From Caballeronia arvi (lineage in GTDB: Bacteria > Pseudomonadota > Gammaproteobacteria > Burkholderiales > Burkholderiaceae), in NCBI RefSeq assembly GCF_001544695.2, contig NZ_FCOM02000007.1:1-64000 (forward strand): DNA of 64,000 nucleotides, written 5' to 3'. The notes beneath the pieces were generated by a model. The model did not search any database. It was not told the origin of the DNA and saw only the letters and a list, made by a program, of their open reading frames with translations. The translations under genes and the position numbers were made by a program. Below, in pieces: positions 18,651 through 26,362 of this stretch. Positions within the stretch are counted from its first letter, which is position 1. Each line of letters begins with the position of its first letter.

Positions 18651-20771
18651 TTAATCCTTTCTGTAGCGTGTCGCCTCAAAGCCACCAGCGGACAAGGGAA
18701 TACCCTGCGCCCATTCCGGCACGGTTGAGATCAGTTCGGACAGGTGGGCGTCGCTGTACTCGCTGCGGGCCGGGGCTTCGGTCAGCAGTTCATCGTGAAT
18801 CGACAGCACGATCTCGTACCCGGCGGCTTCGACGCGTGGCATGTTCTCGAACAGCACGTCGCGCGCGACGGCCTGGCACAGGTTTTCGAAGATCTTCCCG
18901 CCGTACGTCTTCACGCGCTGCCATTTCCGCGTGTACTGATTGACGCCCATGTAACTGATGCCGCCCGAGTCGTCGACTTGCGGCGCGATGTAGCAAAGCT
19001 GCCGGCCGCTCGGCATCTGCACGCGCAGCCATTCGCCGTCGCGGCGCATGATGATCGTGCGCACGCGCACCGTCGTGCTCGGTGAGCAGATCGCCTGAAT
19101 CGCACCATCTTTCAGTTCGCCCCAAAAGCTCGCGATCTGCGGGTGCGCGCTGCGCCAGCCACGTTTCAGGATCTCGCACGCGACGAACACGTCTTGTTCG
19201 AGCCCGAGCGTGCGGCGCTTCTTCGTCACCCAATCCCACATGCCGCGCGACTCGCGCACGATGTCGCCGTCGATCGTGTCGAGCACCTTGAACACGGCCG
19301 CGCGCACGTCGTCGAGTTCCATGCGGTACGTCATCGTGAACGTGACGAACGCGCCGACGCCGCCTTCGTACGCCAGCGCGAGTTCCTGCACCTTGCCGAG
19401 CTGGCGCTTCTCTTTGTCGACGTCTTCGACGCTCACGCCGAACGACTTCGAATACGCCAGCTTGTACAGGTCAGGCCCGGTGCCGGCGTCGTATTCGCGG
19501 AACGCGTCGAGCTTCCACTGCTCGCCGGCGAGGAACGCCGCGACGCGGCCTTCGATGTTCGACAAGTCGGAAACGACCAGCTTCTTGTCTTCCGGCGAGA
19601 TGATCGAGCCGCGCACGACGTTCGACGTCAAGCCCATCACGTTCTCGAAAACGAGATCGGCGGCGTCATTCTTCAGCGCGTCGATCCCCATCTCGACATA
19701 GCGCTGCATGTCGCCGTCACCGAGCTTCTTGATCCCGAGTTCCTGCAGGATCAAGCCGACGTTCGGTCGCGGCATGTTGCCCGGCTGATAGAGCCGGTGC
19801 GCGACGCGGCCGGTGCGGTTCGCGCCGAGAAACTGCATCAGCCCGCGCAGCCGGCCGTCGTGCGACACGCCGCGCAGCAGCGTCTTGTACTTCGACGAGC
19901 TCGTCATCGTGGCTTCGAGCCGGATCGCCAGCAGCTCGCGCAGCGAGTCGGGCAGATCGGGGTCGTTCATCCGGCGTTCGAGCGTCGACTTTTTCAGATC
20001 CGGCAGATCGATGTCGTACTCGGCGAGCAAGTGCTGCAGCAGCTTGTCGCGCTGTGTGGCCTTCGTCACTTCGCCGTCGGTGAGGTCGACCGTGCGCCGC
20101 GCGAGATCCTTCTGCGCGACGTCGATCGCGCGCACCGCGGCGCGAGCCAGGTCGACGTCCATCTGCATGCCGCGCTGATTGATCTTCACGTCGAGATGCG
20201 AAAGCGCCAATTCCGAACGGTTGTTCGGATAATTCCACTTCGGCATCTTCTTGTGGACGGCGCGCATCGCGCGGATGTCCGACTTGCCGTACTCGATGAA
20301 CTCGGCCCACTCGGTCGGGTGCGTCAGGCGCGTCGCGCGCGAGCCGTCGCGCTGCGGCTTACAGAAGCGCTGGATCAGCTGCCCGCCGCGCTTGTCTTTC
20401 GCCTGGTCCATCGGCAGCTTGAAAATCTGGCAAAGCAGATCGAGCTTGCCGGGCAGGCTATGCGCGTACGCCTGCAGCATCGTGTCGCGCCACTTTTCTA
20501 GCGGCATACGCGCGAGCAGTTCGGGCGCCGCGTGGCGCAGCGCCGTGAAGTCGAACATGTTGCCGTTCTGCCACCAGTATTCGTCGGCGTCGTCGATCGC
20601 TTCGTCGAGATCGAGCGGCATCGGCTCGCCCGCCGTGCGATCCCATACCTGCACTTCGTCATCGTCGACGGCGTACTGCACGAGCATGATCTCGGCGGCT
20701 TCGGCGTAAATGTGCGTCCCGTTGCGCAGCGGCGTCGGGCTGTACGTCTCGGTATCGAGCCAGAGTTTCAT
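18651..20771 (-). CDS. Phage DNA polymerase, family A with 3'-5' exonuclease
   Basis: 706 aa. The N-terminal exonuclease motif is KLWLDTET (Asp and Glu ligands). The polymerase domain has motif A VVSDLSNIEGRVAAFLAGE, the O-helix region near ELALAYEGGVGAFVTF and motif C LSIHDELLTEAP. These are the signatures of T7/Bcep22-type replicative polymerases. The start at 20771 follows a longer unconserved frame and begins exactly at the exonuclease. It is in the leftward early operon. It should copy phage DNA with the primase-helicase encoded at 28.7 kb. Confidence 0.93.
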   Translation of the reverse strand: MKLWLDTETYSPTPLRNGTHIYAEAAEIMLVQYAVDDDEVQVWDRTAGEPMPLDLDEAIDDADEYWWQNGNMFDFTALRHAAPELLARMPLEKWRDTMLQAYAHSLPGKLDLLCQIFKLPMDQAKDKRGGQLIQRFCKPQRDGSRATRLTHPTEWAEFIEYGKSDIRAMRAVHKKMPKWNYPNNRSELALSHLDVKINQRGMQMDVDLARAAVRAIDVAQKDLARRTVDLTDGEVTKATQRDKLLQHLLAEYDIDLPDLKKSTLERRMNDPDLPDSLRELLAIRLEATMTSSSKYKTLLRGVSHDGRLRGLMQFLGANRTGRVAHRLYQPGNMPRPNVGLILQELGIKKLGDGDMQRYVEMGIDALKNDAADLVFENVMGLTSNVVRGSIISPEDKKLVVSDLSNIEGRVAAFLAGEQWKLDAFREYDAGTGPDLYKLAYSKSFGVSVEDVDKEKRQLGKVQELALAYEGGVGAFVTFTMTYRMELDDVRAAVFKVLDTIDGDIVRESRGMWDWVTKKRRTLGLEQDVFVACEILKRGWRSAHPQIASFWGELKDGAIQAICSPSTTVRVRTIIMRRDGEWLRVQMPSGRQLCYIAPQVDDSGGISYMGVNQYTRKWQRVKTYGGKIFENLCQAVARDVLFENMPRVEAAGYEIVLSIHDELLTEAPARSEYSDAHLSELISTVPEWAQGIPLSAGGFEATRYRKD

Positions 20772-21037
20772 GCTTTGGTCTTTGCGGTGTACAACAAGGG
20801 CAGACCGCCGCACTCGCAGACCTCAATGTCGTGCGGGGTCAATTTCTTCAGCACAGGTTCGCCGCGCTCGTTGATGTACCCGACAGGGGGAGTGTCGCTC
20901 GCGGTCGAAGCGGTCCGCATTTTTTCAAACAGCGCCATGATGTCTTTGCGAGCTTTGAACGAAGCGTCATTCCACGTGTAGCGTTCGGCCTTCGCGTAAT
21001 CGTCTAGTAATTCGGCTAGTTGTTCGGCGTTGGTCAT
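20768..21037 (-). CDS. Small phage protein with C-terminal Cys pair
   Basis: 89 aa starting MTNAEQLAELLDDYAKAERY; it ends with IEVCECGGLPLLYTAKTKA, which resembles a single-knuckle metal site or a restriction-alleviation (Lar)-like tail. The start codon overlaps an upstream stop (TGATG), and its end overlaps the polymerase start by four bases. No sure family. Confidence 0.65.
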   Translation of the reverse strand: MTNAEQLAELLDDYAKAERYTWNDASFKARKDIMALFEKMRTASTASDTPPVGYINERGEPVLKKLTPHDIEVCECGGLPLLYTAKTKA

Positions 21038-21130
21038 CAGAAAAGCTCCATTTGCTCGGGGCACCAGTTATTCGACTTGGCGCCGTTCACTTTGGCGGGC
21101 AGCGCCCGCAGGTTGATATGTGCTTGCGGC

Positions 21131-21535
21131 TTAAACGAGATCGAGTTCGTCTTGTTCGACGGTGTCTTCGATCACGTCTGCGGCCAGGTCGACGAACCAC
21201 GAGTCGGGGATCGGGTCGAGCGCCTTGCAGAACACGCCGTTGCCGATCATCTCGAAGCGCACGTTTCCGATCGCGAACTTCTGCCACGTCGACATCGAGT
21301 AGGGCACCTTCAGCTTGATCGACGTGCCGTGGATCGTCACGTCGCGGCGGGGATCCGCTTTCGGGTTCGTGCGCAGCGTGCTCGGCGCGGCTTTGCGCTC
21401 GACTGAGTGGTAGTGGCCGCAGGCCGGGCACTCGCCAGTGAAGCGAGTCGTGCCGTTCTTCAGCGAGTCAGCGCGCACGAAGCGCAATTCGACGGCTGCG
21501 TCGTCGCACATGGTTTTGATCAGATAACGCGACAT
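21131..21535 (-). CDS. Hypothetical phage protein with Cys motif
   Basis: 134 aa with a strong Shine-Dalgarno (AGGAG). One CPAC motif at about residue 36 (GECPACGHYHSVERKAA) plus an earlier Cys (MCDD) could bind zinc. The middle contains VPYSMSTWQKFAIGNVRFEM and the tail is acidic (VIEDTVEQDELDLV). It is the first gene after the gene-free structured region. Function not recognised. Confidence 0.65.
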   Translation of the reverse strand: MSRYLIKTMCDDAAVELRFVRADSLKNGTTRFTGECPACGHYHSVERKAAPSTLRTNPKADPRRDVTIHGTSIKLKVPYSMSTWQKFAIGNVRFEMIGNGVFCKALDPIPDSWFVDLAADVIEDTVEQDELDLV

Positions 21536-21958
21536 TCGATTTTCTCCTAGTTAGTAGTGCAAAACGGCAGTGCCTAAACTTTCCGCCTAATAATTTAAGC
21601 GCTCACGGTTTGCGCATGCTGCCGCCGGAATGTTCCAAGCTGGCCGGGCGGCGACAGGTAGCGAGTGAAGGCTCGGGCACCGTGCTGCCGACACGGCTCG
21701 GATAGAGCGCCCCGATAAGACGATTACGCTTTGGTGGTGCTGCACTGTGCAGGGAGCTACTTCTGGGCGTCCTACTGGGATGCTCTACGGCTAACGCCGC
21801 TCGCTTTCGGGCAAGAGTCTTATACCGATCGTCAGCCGGATACTTTCGCTATGCAGGGAGTACAGCACCACCGAAACGAACCGCTTTGGAGTGGCTTACT
21901 CACCGCCGGGGAATACGCCACCCCAAAGCGCCCTGCGCGGGGACGCAGGGCACAATCC
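21536..21958. ncRNA. Gene-free structured region, candidate noncoding RNA
   Basis: No credible coding frame in about 420 bp inside an otherwise gap-free operon. Visible structures: hairpin A GCCCTGCG/CGCAGGGC (21930-21951, 8 bp perfect); stem B CTTTGGAGTGGC (21884-21895) against GCCACCCCAAAG (21917-21928), one A-C mismatch on the plus strand but a G-U pair on the minus strand; long-range stem C GGTGGTGCTG (21733-21742) against CAGCACCACC (21863-21872). GCAGGGAG occurs twice (21749, 21853) inside stem C. The strand is uncertain: stem B favours minus (the operon direction), stem C gains a few pairs on plus. No known RNA family recognised. Confidence 0.55.
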
Positions 21959-22780
21959 TTACTGCGCGTCGGCTGCTTCGACGTCGATCTGCGAGCGAAC
22001 CTGATCGAAGAACGCGTCGGCCGCGTGCTTCAGGTTGTCGTTCACGGCGACGAGTTGGCCGATCGCGTACAGCGTGTCGCTTTCCAGCTGATCCGCGACG
22101 ATGTGCTTGCCCTTCGAGTCGAGCGTCGCGCCGTTACCCGCCGACGGACCGCCGGTCGGGTTCCCGGTCACCGAGTCGACGACGGGCGAAACCGTCGTGT
22201 CGATCGGCGTCGCGGCGTCAGCGGCTGCGGTGTCGGTCGTACCTTCGGCAGCTTGCTCGGGCGTCGGTGCGGCGTCAGGTGCGACGGGCACTTCAGCGTC
22301 GGATACGTCGCTGGATTGCAGCGGCGAGTCGGTGGATACGTTCGAGGGGGCTTGATCCGCGACGGGCGACGCATCCGAATCGGAAGCAGCCGGTGAGATG
22401 CCAGTCGCAGCAACGTTTCCCACGTCAGCCGTGGGCGAGTCGGATCCAGTCGTGGACGCTTCGGGCTCGCCATTCATCGAACCAATGCTCGACGAGCCAG
22501 GCACGTTTCCCAGTTCAGCACCTTGCTCGGACGCCGCGCTGTCCGTTGCCGTTGACGCGGCTTCCGTCGGCTGCGATGCCGGCTGGTCCGTGTCGGTCGC
22601 TGACGACGTACCGGCCGTGGATTCGGTCGTGCCAGACGTAACCGACAGCGCCGTGTCCGACGCAGCGCCATCGGTCAATTCGTTTCCCGAGTCGATGATC
22701 TCGAAGTCGGCTTCGTTCTGGAAATCGACGGCCGGGGCGTCGAACTCGTCGCCGGTGATCTTGCTTTTAATCTTTGCCAT
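21959..22780 (-). CDS. Acidic low-complexity phage protein
   Basis: 273 aa. A normal-looking N-terminus (MAKIKSKITGDEFDAPAVDF) and C-terminus (QLESDTLYAIGQLVAVNDNL and a short helix) flank about 170 residues made almost only of Ala, Ser, Thr, Asp, Glu, Pro and Gly. The linker is strongly acidic and probably disordered. A strong Shine-Dalgarno (AAGGAG) is present. It sits directly after the ssDNA-binding protein gene. Function unknown; binding partner recruitment or DNA mimicry are only possibilities. Confidence 0.7.
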   Translation of the reverse strand: MAKIKSKITGDEFDAPAVDFQNEADFEIIDSGNELTDGAASDTALSVTSGTTESTAGTSSATDTDQPASQPTEAASTATDSAASEQGAELGNVPGSSSIGSMNGEPEASTTGSDSPTADVGNVAATGISPAASDSDASPVADQAPSNVSTDSPLQSSDVSDAEVPVAPDAAPTPEQAAEGTTDTAAADAATPIDTTVSPVVDSVTGNPTGGPSAGNGATLDSKGKHIVADQLESDTLYAIGQLVAVNDNLKHAADAFFDQVRSQIDVEAADAQ

Positions 22781-22845
22781 GATGGGAATGCTCCTTGCGT
22801 GATTGAGAAGGCCGGCGCGCCAACGCCGACCATTGCCCCGTTCTG

Positions 22846-23433
22846 TTATGCCAAGTCATCCTCAGTCTCAGGCGCGTCGATCGTGTCGAAGTCGTCTTCG
22901 CTCACCGGCGAGCCGGCGCTGAACGCGTCGCCATCCTTCACGAACTGCACGCCGCGCAGCGTCGCGCGGATGCCCTTACCGAATTTGTTGTCTTGCGCCC
23001 ACAGTTCGACGGTGCCGTTCACGTAGCAGCCGGCGTACGGCTTGCCGTCAGCCGCAACGAGCGGCGACTTGTCGCGATCGATCACGATCGGACGGCCCTT
23101 GTCTTCGTTGCGCGACGCGGACAGCACGAAGTTGCCTTCGTAGCCGTCGTAATCCTTCACCGAGCCGTCGTACCAGCAGCACTTCTGCGGGTTGCCTTCG
23201 AGCGTCTTCAGGATCGCCGGGGCTTTCGTCTTCCACTTTTCTTCGGCGATCGACGCGATCACCTTCGCCATCGTCGTTTTCTTCCACGAGCCGTCGGCCG
23301 ACTTGACCATCACCGGCGCGTTTTCCTCGATCAGGAACGCGGCGCGGTACGAGAACGGGCCGGCACCTTCGAACTGCTTCGCTTCGAACAGATCCGGGAA
23401 CGACAGACGGGCGGATTGGAGTTGAACGATCAT
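22846..23433 (-). CDS. DUF2815 single-stranded DNA-binding protein
   Basis: 195 aa matching the DUF2815 family, the T7 gp2.5-like ssDNA-binding proteins of many podo- and siphophages: LQSARLSFPDLFEAKQFEG, KCCWYDGSVKDYDGYEGNFV, PYAGCYVNGTVELWAQDN and an acidic tail DDFDTIDAPETEDDLA that should contact polymerase or helicase. It is followed in the operon by the acidic protein and preceded by the DUF2800 nuclease, a standard replication/recombination set. Confidence 0.85.
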   Translation of the reverse strand: MIVQLQSARLSFPDLFEAKQFEGAGPFSYRAAFLIEENAPVMVKSADGSWKKTTMAKVIASIAEEKWKTKAPAILKTLEGNPQKCCWYDGSVKDYDGYEGNFVLSASRNEDKGRPIVIDRDKSPLVAADGKPYAGCYVNGTVELWAQDNKFGKGIRATLRGVQFVKDGDAFSAGSPVSEDDFDTIDAPETEDDLA

Positions 23434-23442
23434 TTGAAACCT

Positions 23443-23634
23443 CTACTTGAAATATTTCGGATAGTTGTGGCGCACGCGCTCGATGGCCGCTTCGATGTGG
23501 GCCGTACGCGCTGCTTCGCCTGCAATGCTTTTCGCTTCGAACGCCGCCCGCGCCAGCAGCTCGCGCGCTACGGGCGGCAACAACGCGCTGAGTACATTAG
23601 GGCGAATGCTCGTGGGGTATGTGCGTGCGTTCAT
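23443..23634 (-). CDS. Hypothetical small protein (63 aa)
   Basis: Short, largely helical and Ala-rich protein (LLARAAFEAKSIAGEAARTA) between the 97-aa protein and the DUF2815 gene. Its start overlaps the upstream gene by four bases (ATGA), so it is translated with it. No family recognised. Confidence 0.55.
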   Translation of the reverse strand: MNARTYPTSIRPNVLSALLPPVARELLARAAFEAKSIAGEAARTAHIEAAIERVRHNYPKYFK

Positions 23635-23924
23635 TTGTCGATTTCCTCGATCAACAAGTCGGCGTAGCGCACGGCAAGGGCGACGTTCGTTTTTTGAAAC
23701 GTCTCGACGCTCACGCCACGCGGCACCGTCGCCGCGGCGCAGGCCAGTCCGCCGAGCACCGTCGACGCGATGCGCTCGCGACGCTGCGCCTTCGCCGGCT
23801 GCGCGATGCGACGCTCGACCGTTTCTTCAAGCGCGCGCACCTTTTTGATCGCGTCGGTGCGCGAGTGGCCACACGCGACGAGCGCTTCGACGATTTCCAG
23901 CTGCGGGGAACGGGTCGCGTTCAT
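23631..23924 (-). CDS. Hypothetical protein (97 aa)
   Basis: Begins LEIVEALVACGHSRTDAIKK, which looks like a small helical (UBA/HTH-like) unit, followed by a basic stretch and a final helix AVRYADLLIEEID. Overlaps by four bases with both neighbours (ATGA at each junction), consistent with coupled translation inside the early operon. No function assigned. Confidence 0.6.
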   Translation of the reverse strand: MNATRSPQLEIVEALVACGHSRTDAIKKVRALEETVERRIAQPAKAQRRERIASTVLGGLACAAATVPRGVSVETFQKTNVALAVRYADLLIEEIDK

Positions 23925-25219
23925 ACCAGATCTCCGCCGTCGTCTTCCGTCGTCACGGCTTCGAACTCGTCGACCACCGGCTCGATTACCAGCGCCGGGC
24001 GCTTGTCGTGCTCGGGCGCGACGGAAGGTTTCCCGTCGGCCTGCGTCACGAGCGACTCGACTTTCTTCCAGCGACGCGGCGATTCCTTCGCGAGCAGCTT
24101 CTCGGCTTGCGTCGGGCTGATCACCTTGAAGGTGTACATCTCGTCTTGCTTCAGGCGCATCGACTTCAGCAGCGCTTCAGCTTCGTCGGTGCTCGACCAC
24201 TTGCGCGCGCCGCGACGACCGGCGACGAGCTTCGTGCCGGGCACTGCGTTGCCGGCCAGCAGTTCGACTTCGATCCGGCCGCGCACGGCCTTCATCCAGC
24301 CGTCGATCAGATCGAGCGACTCATACACGCGGCCGAGCGCATCGTTATCGAGCAGTTCAATCTTCAGCGGCGCGCGGTGCTCGGGCGAGATGTCGAACGA
24401 CGTGAAGTCGGCCGCGAGCGTCGTCTCAACGTGCGCCATCAGCGCCGGGCAGACGGCCTTCGCCTTGCAGAACTTGCACTGCTTTTCGCCCGGGTTGAAA
24501 TCTGCCAGCGCGAGCGGGGCGAGTTCCACCGAGTCGACGTACAGCATCGCGGTTTCGGCTGCGGGCTTCGCGACGGTGTCGAGCCAGCCGAGCAGGCTAT
24601 CGATCGGCTGCGACCACTCGCTCGGCGTCTCGGACAAGCGCGGCTGATGAATAACGATTACCACCGTGTCGAAGTCGTGGAACGCGCCGTGTTCTTCGAC
24701 AGCGCCGCCGGCGTACAGCATGCCTTGGTAGTTGCCTTCAGCGAGCACCGCGACGCCGCGCCCGTACTTCAAGTCGATCACGCAGATCTCGGCGCGCGTC
24801 GGCCAGCTGGCGATCAGCACGCAGTCGCTCGTGCCTTTCGCGCCTTTCTCGCCAGTGATGTGCTCGATCGACAGGCGCTGTTCGACGAGCATCTCGACCG
24901 TGGCGCCAGCCAGTTCGTACGCCGCGACGCGATCGCGCACGCCGTCGACATACGTCTGAACGAAGCCAGCCATCTCGTCGTCGACTTCGAACTCACGTTC
25001 GCCGACCGGGATGATCCGGCCGATGTACGCCGTCGTGTCGGTGCCGCCTTCGAGACACCACTTCGCGAGCTCGTGCGCGGCGGTGCCTTCATCCGCGTAC
25101 TCGCTGCTGTCGTCGGGCTGGCCGAGCTGCGCGGCGGTTGACGCCTTGCAGCTGATCCACGTATAAGCCGACGACGGCGAGAGAAGCGCGTGTGCGCGTT
25201 CTTCGGTTTGCGTGCTCAC
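23921..25219 (-). CDS. DUF2800 nuclease (RecB/Cas4-like)
   Basis: 432 aa from GTG at 25219. Family signs: LSPSSAYTWISCKASTAAQL, DEGTAAHELAKWCLE, the active-site strand VIDLKYGRGV (Asp...x-Lys) and a Cys cluster CKFCKAKAVCPAL that can hold an Fe-S cluster. This is the PD-(D/E)XK architecture of phage RecB/Cas4-like exonucleases. With the DUF2815 protein downstream it likely forms the phage recombination pair. Upstream continuation of the frame (to 25678) is unconserved; a GGGGGA Shine-Dalgarno lies just before the GTG. Confidence 0.85.
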   Translation of the reverse strand: MSTQTEERAHALLSPSSAYTWISCKASTAAQLGQPDDSSEYADEGTAAHELAKWCLEGGTDTTAYIGRIIPVGEREFEVDDEMAGFVQTYVDGVRDRVAAYELAGATVEMLVEQRLSIEHITGEKGAKGTSDCVLIASWPTRAEICVIDLKYGRGVAVLAEGNYQGMLYAGGAVEEHGAFHDFDTVVIVIHQPRLSETPSEWSQPIDSLLGWLDTVAKPAAETAMLYVDSVELAPLALADFNPGEKQCKFCKAKAVCPALMAHVETTLAADFTSFDISPEHRAPLKIELLDNDALGRVYESLDLIDGWMKAVRGRIEVELLAGNAVPGTKLVAGRRGARKWSSTDEAEALLKSMRLKQDEMYTFKVISPTQAEKLLAKESPRRWKKVESLVTQADGKPSVAPEHDKRPALVIEPVVDEFEAVTTEDDGGDLV

Positions 25220-25221
25220 GA

Positions 25222-25410
25222 TTAAATCCCCCGAAGTTTCGCGGCTTTGCGGGCGCGCTTCGCTTCGGCGCGCGCGATCGCGTCGCGGTCGGCTTGCGTC
25301 TGCGGCCCTTTGCGCTTGACCGGGAACGGCGCGGTCGCGCGCATCGCCTGGTACATGCCGCCGACCATTGCGTGCATCACGAAGAGGTTTCCGAGTTGAG
25401 TGCGGCGCAT
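25222..25410 (-). CDS. Small basic hypothetical protein (62 aa)
   Basis: Lys/Arg/Ala-rich C-terminal half (RAEAKRARKAAKLRGI), Met-rich N-terminal half (MHAMVGGMYQAMRATAP). It is wedged between the 187-aa protein (6 bp away) and the DUF2800 gene (2 bp away), which supports it as a real operon member. Function unknown. Confidence 0.5.
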   Translation of the reverse strand: MRRTQLGNLFVMHAMVGGMYQAMRATAPFPVKRKGPQTQADRDAIARAEAKRARKAAKLRGI

Positions 25411-25416
25411 GTCGGC

Positions 25417-25980
25417 TTACTCCATCGAAGCCGTAGCGTCGACGCGGCCGGCGAGAACGCCGATGCACATCTCGTACACTGCCGGGTACTGGTTCTCGTC
25501 GAGTCCCTTCTTGTCGGCCTTCGCCGTGATCGCCTGCGCGCCGAAGCGCGACAGCACGGCTTCGGCCTGTTCGCGACCGACGATGCGATTGATGCCGAGC
25601 ACGGCTTCCTTCAGGTTCGCGAAGTTCGGGTCGAGATCCTTCAGCTTCGCGTGCAGCTCGGCCGTCTTGTCCGCCCACGGTGCGAGTTCACCAGCATCCA
25701 CGCTCGCGGATTCGGTCGCCGGGGCTTCGGTCGACGCTTCGCCAGACGTCGGTTCCGGCGTCGGCTCGGCTTCCTTCTTGTCCGACTTTTTTGCTTCGAG
25801 TTCCTTCTGCGCCTTGACGACTGCCTTCACGGCGGGCGACACAGACGTGTCGATGATCCGCACGCCGGGCGCGATTTCCGGCTTGCCGGTCGCGAGCAGT
25901 GCGGCGATCAAGTCACGCATCACGTTGGTGTTTTCGACGAGGGCCGCGTTTTGGGCTTCGATGACAGCTTCGAGAGACAT
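25417..25980 (-). CDS. Phage protein with acidic linker (187 aa)
   Basis: N-terminal helical segment (MSLEAVIEAQNAALVENTNV), a central Lys/Glu/Pro/Thr/Ala-rich linker (about residues 60-100) and a C-terminal folded part (NFANLKEAVLGINRIVGREQ and FGAQAITAKADKKGLDENQY). A clear Shine-Dalgarno (TAGGAG). The C-terminal part resembles replication-accessory proteins that occur beside DUF2800 genes in related phages, but no specific role can be given. Confidence 0.65.
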   Translation of the reverse strand: MSLEAVIEAQNAALVENTNVMRDLIAALLATGKPEIAPGVRIIDTSVSPAVKAVVKAQKELEAKKSDKKEAEPTPEPTSGEASTEAPATESASVDAGELAPWADKTAELHAKLKDLDPNFANLKEAVLGINRIVGREQAEAVLSRFGAQAITAKADKKGLDENQYPAVYEMCIGVLAGRVDATASME

Positions 25981-25988
25981 GAGTACTC

Positions 25989-26069
25989 CTAACAGGATGA
26001 ATGTGAAATCAGGAACGAAACGATGAACAGAGCAACGATCACGGCGCTTACGACGTCATCCGCGCGCAC
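25989..26069 (-). CDS. Possible 26-aa membrane peptide
   Basis: GTG at 26069, TAG at 25989-25991. Peptide VRADDVVSAVIVALFIVSFL plus a short tail is a single membrane helix. AAAGG lies about 9 bp before the GTG. It fills the otherwise empty 100 bp between two early genes. Evidence is limited to packing and hydrophobicity. Confidence 0.3.
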   Translation of the reverse strand: MRADDVVSAVIVALFIVSFLISHSSC

Positions 26070-26082
26070 CGTGCTGAACCTT

Positions 26083-26223
26083 TCAACAGCCGCCGCGGAC
26101 GTCAGCGACGCCGGGCGCGATCAGGTTCAGCGCGACTTCGCGCAAAAGGTGCTCGATCAATGCGCCCCGTTCTTTTCCCCGAAGCCGAAGCAGTTCGAGA
26201 AGGTCGATTGCTAGCTGACTCAT
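26083..26223 (-). CDS. Small early protein, first gene of leftward operon (46 aa)
   Basis: ATG at 26223, TGA at 26083-26085. The peptide MSQLAIDLLELLRLRGKERG then ALIEHLLREVALNL and a short tail is amphipathic-helical. It starts about 35 bp downstream of the operator-covered promoter pL, with GGTGA as ribosome site. Being first in the operon, it may be an antiterminator or anti-host factor, but there is no direct evidence. Confidence 0.55.
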   Translation of the reverse strand: MSQLAIDLLELLRLRGKERGALIEHLLREVALNLIAPGVADVRGGC

Positions 26224-26237
26224 GATCGTCACCGTTT

Positions 26238-26299
26238 GTTCGGTAATGCCGTACACGAACTGTAGGTGAGCGCCGAACGCGTGTCAAGCGTTGCCGAAC
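26238..26299 (-). promoter_or_regulatory. Leftward early promoter pL with three repressor operators
   Basis: On the minus strand a perfect -35 TTGACA (26282-26287), a 17-bp spacer and -10 TACAGT (26259-26264). Three 17-bp sites overlay it: 26283-26299 GTCAAGCGTTGCCGAAC (over the -35), 26262-26278 GTAGGTGAGCGCCGAAC (spacer) and 26238-26254 GTTCGGTAATGCCGTAC (start point). Full occlusion by a bound repressor is therefore expected. The promoter drives the recombination/replication operon running to 18.6 kb and beyond. Confidence 0.85.
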
Positions 26300-26308
26300 A
26301 AAATAGAC

Positions 26309-26335
26309 GAAAAAATACCCGCCATGTGGCGGGTA
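26309..26335 (-). terminator. Intrinsic terminator after the repressor gene
   Basis: On the minus strand TACCCGCC, loop ACAT, GGCGGGTA, then a run of six T. It separates the repressor transcript from pL just downstream, so lysogenic transcription does not enter the early operon. Confidence 0.92.
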
Positions 26336-26362
26336 CGGTTCAGCGGGGTAGTGCGGCCGGGT

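Noticed and set aside
23460..25192. Plus-strand frames of up to 377 aa over the DUF2800 region
   Set aside because: Antisense to a gene with clear nuclease and Cys-cluster motifs; no ribosome sites.
26023..26214. 63-aa plus-strand frame at the start of the leftward operon
   Set aside because: Antisense to the better-placed 46-aa early gene with start downstream of pL; composition not protein-like.
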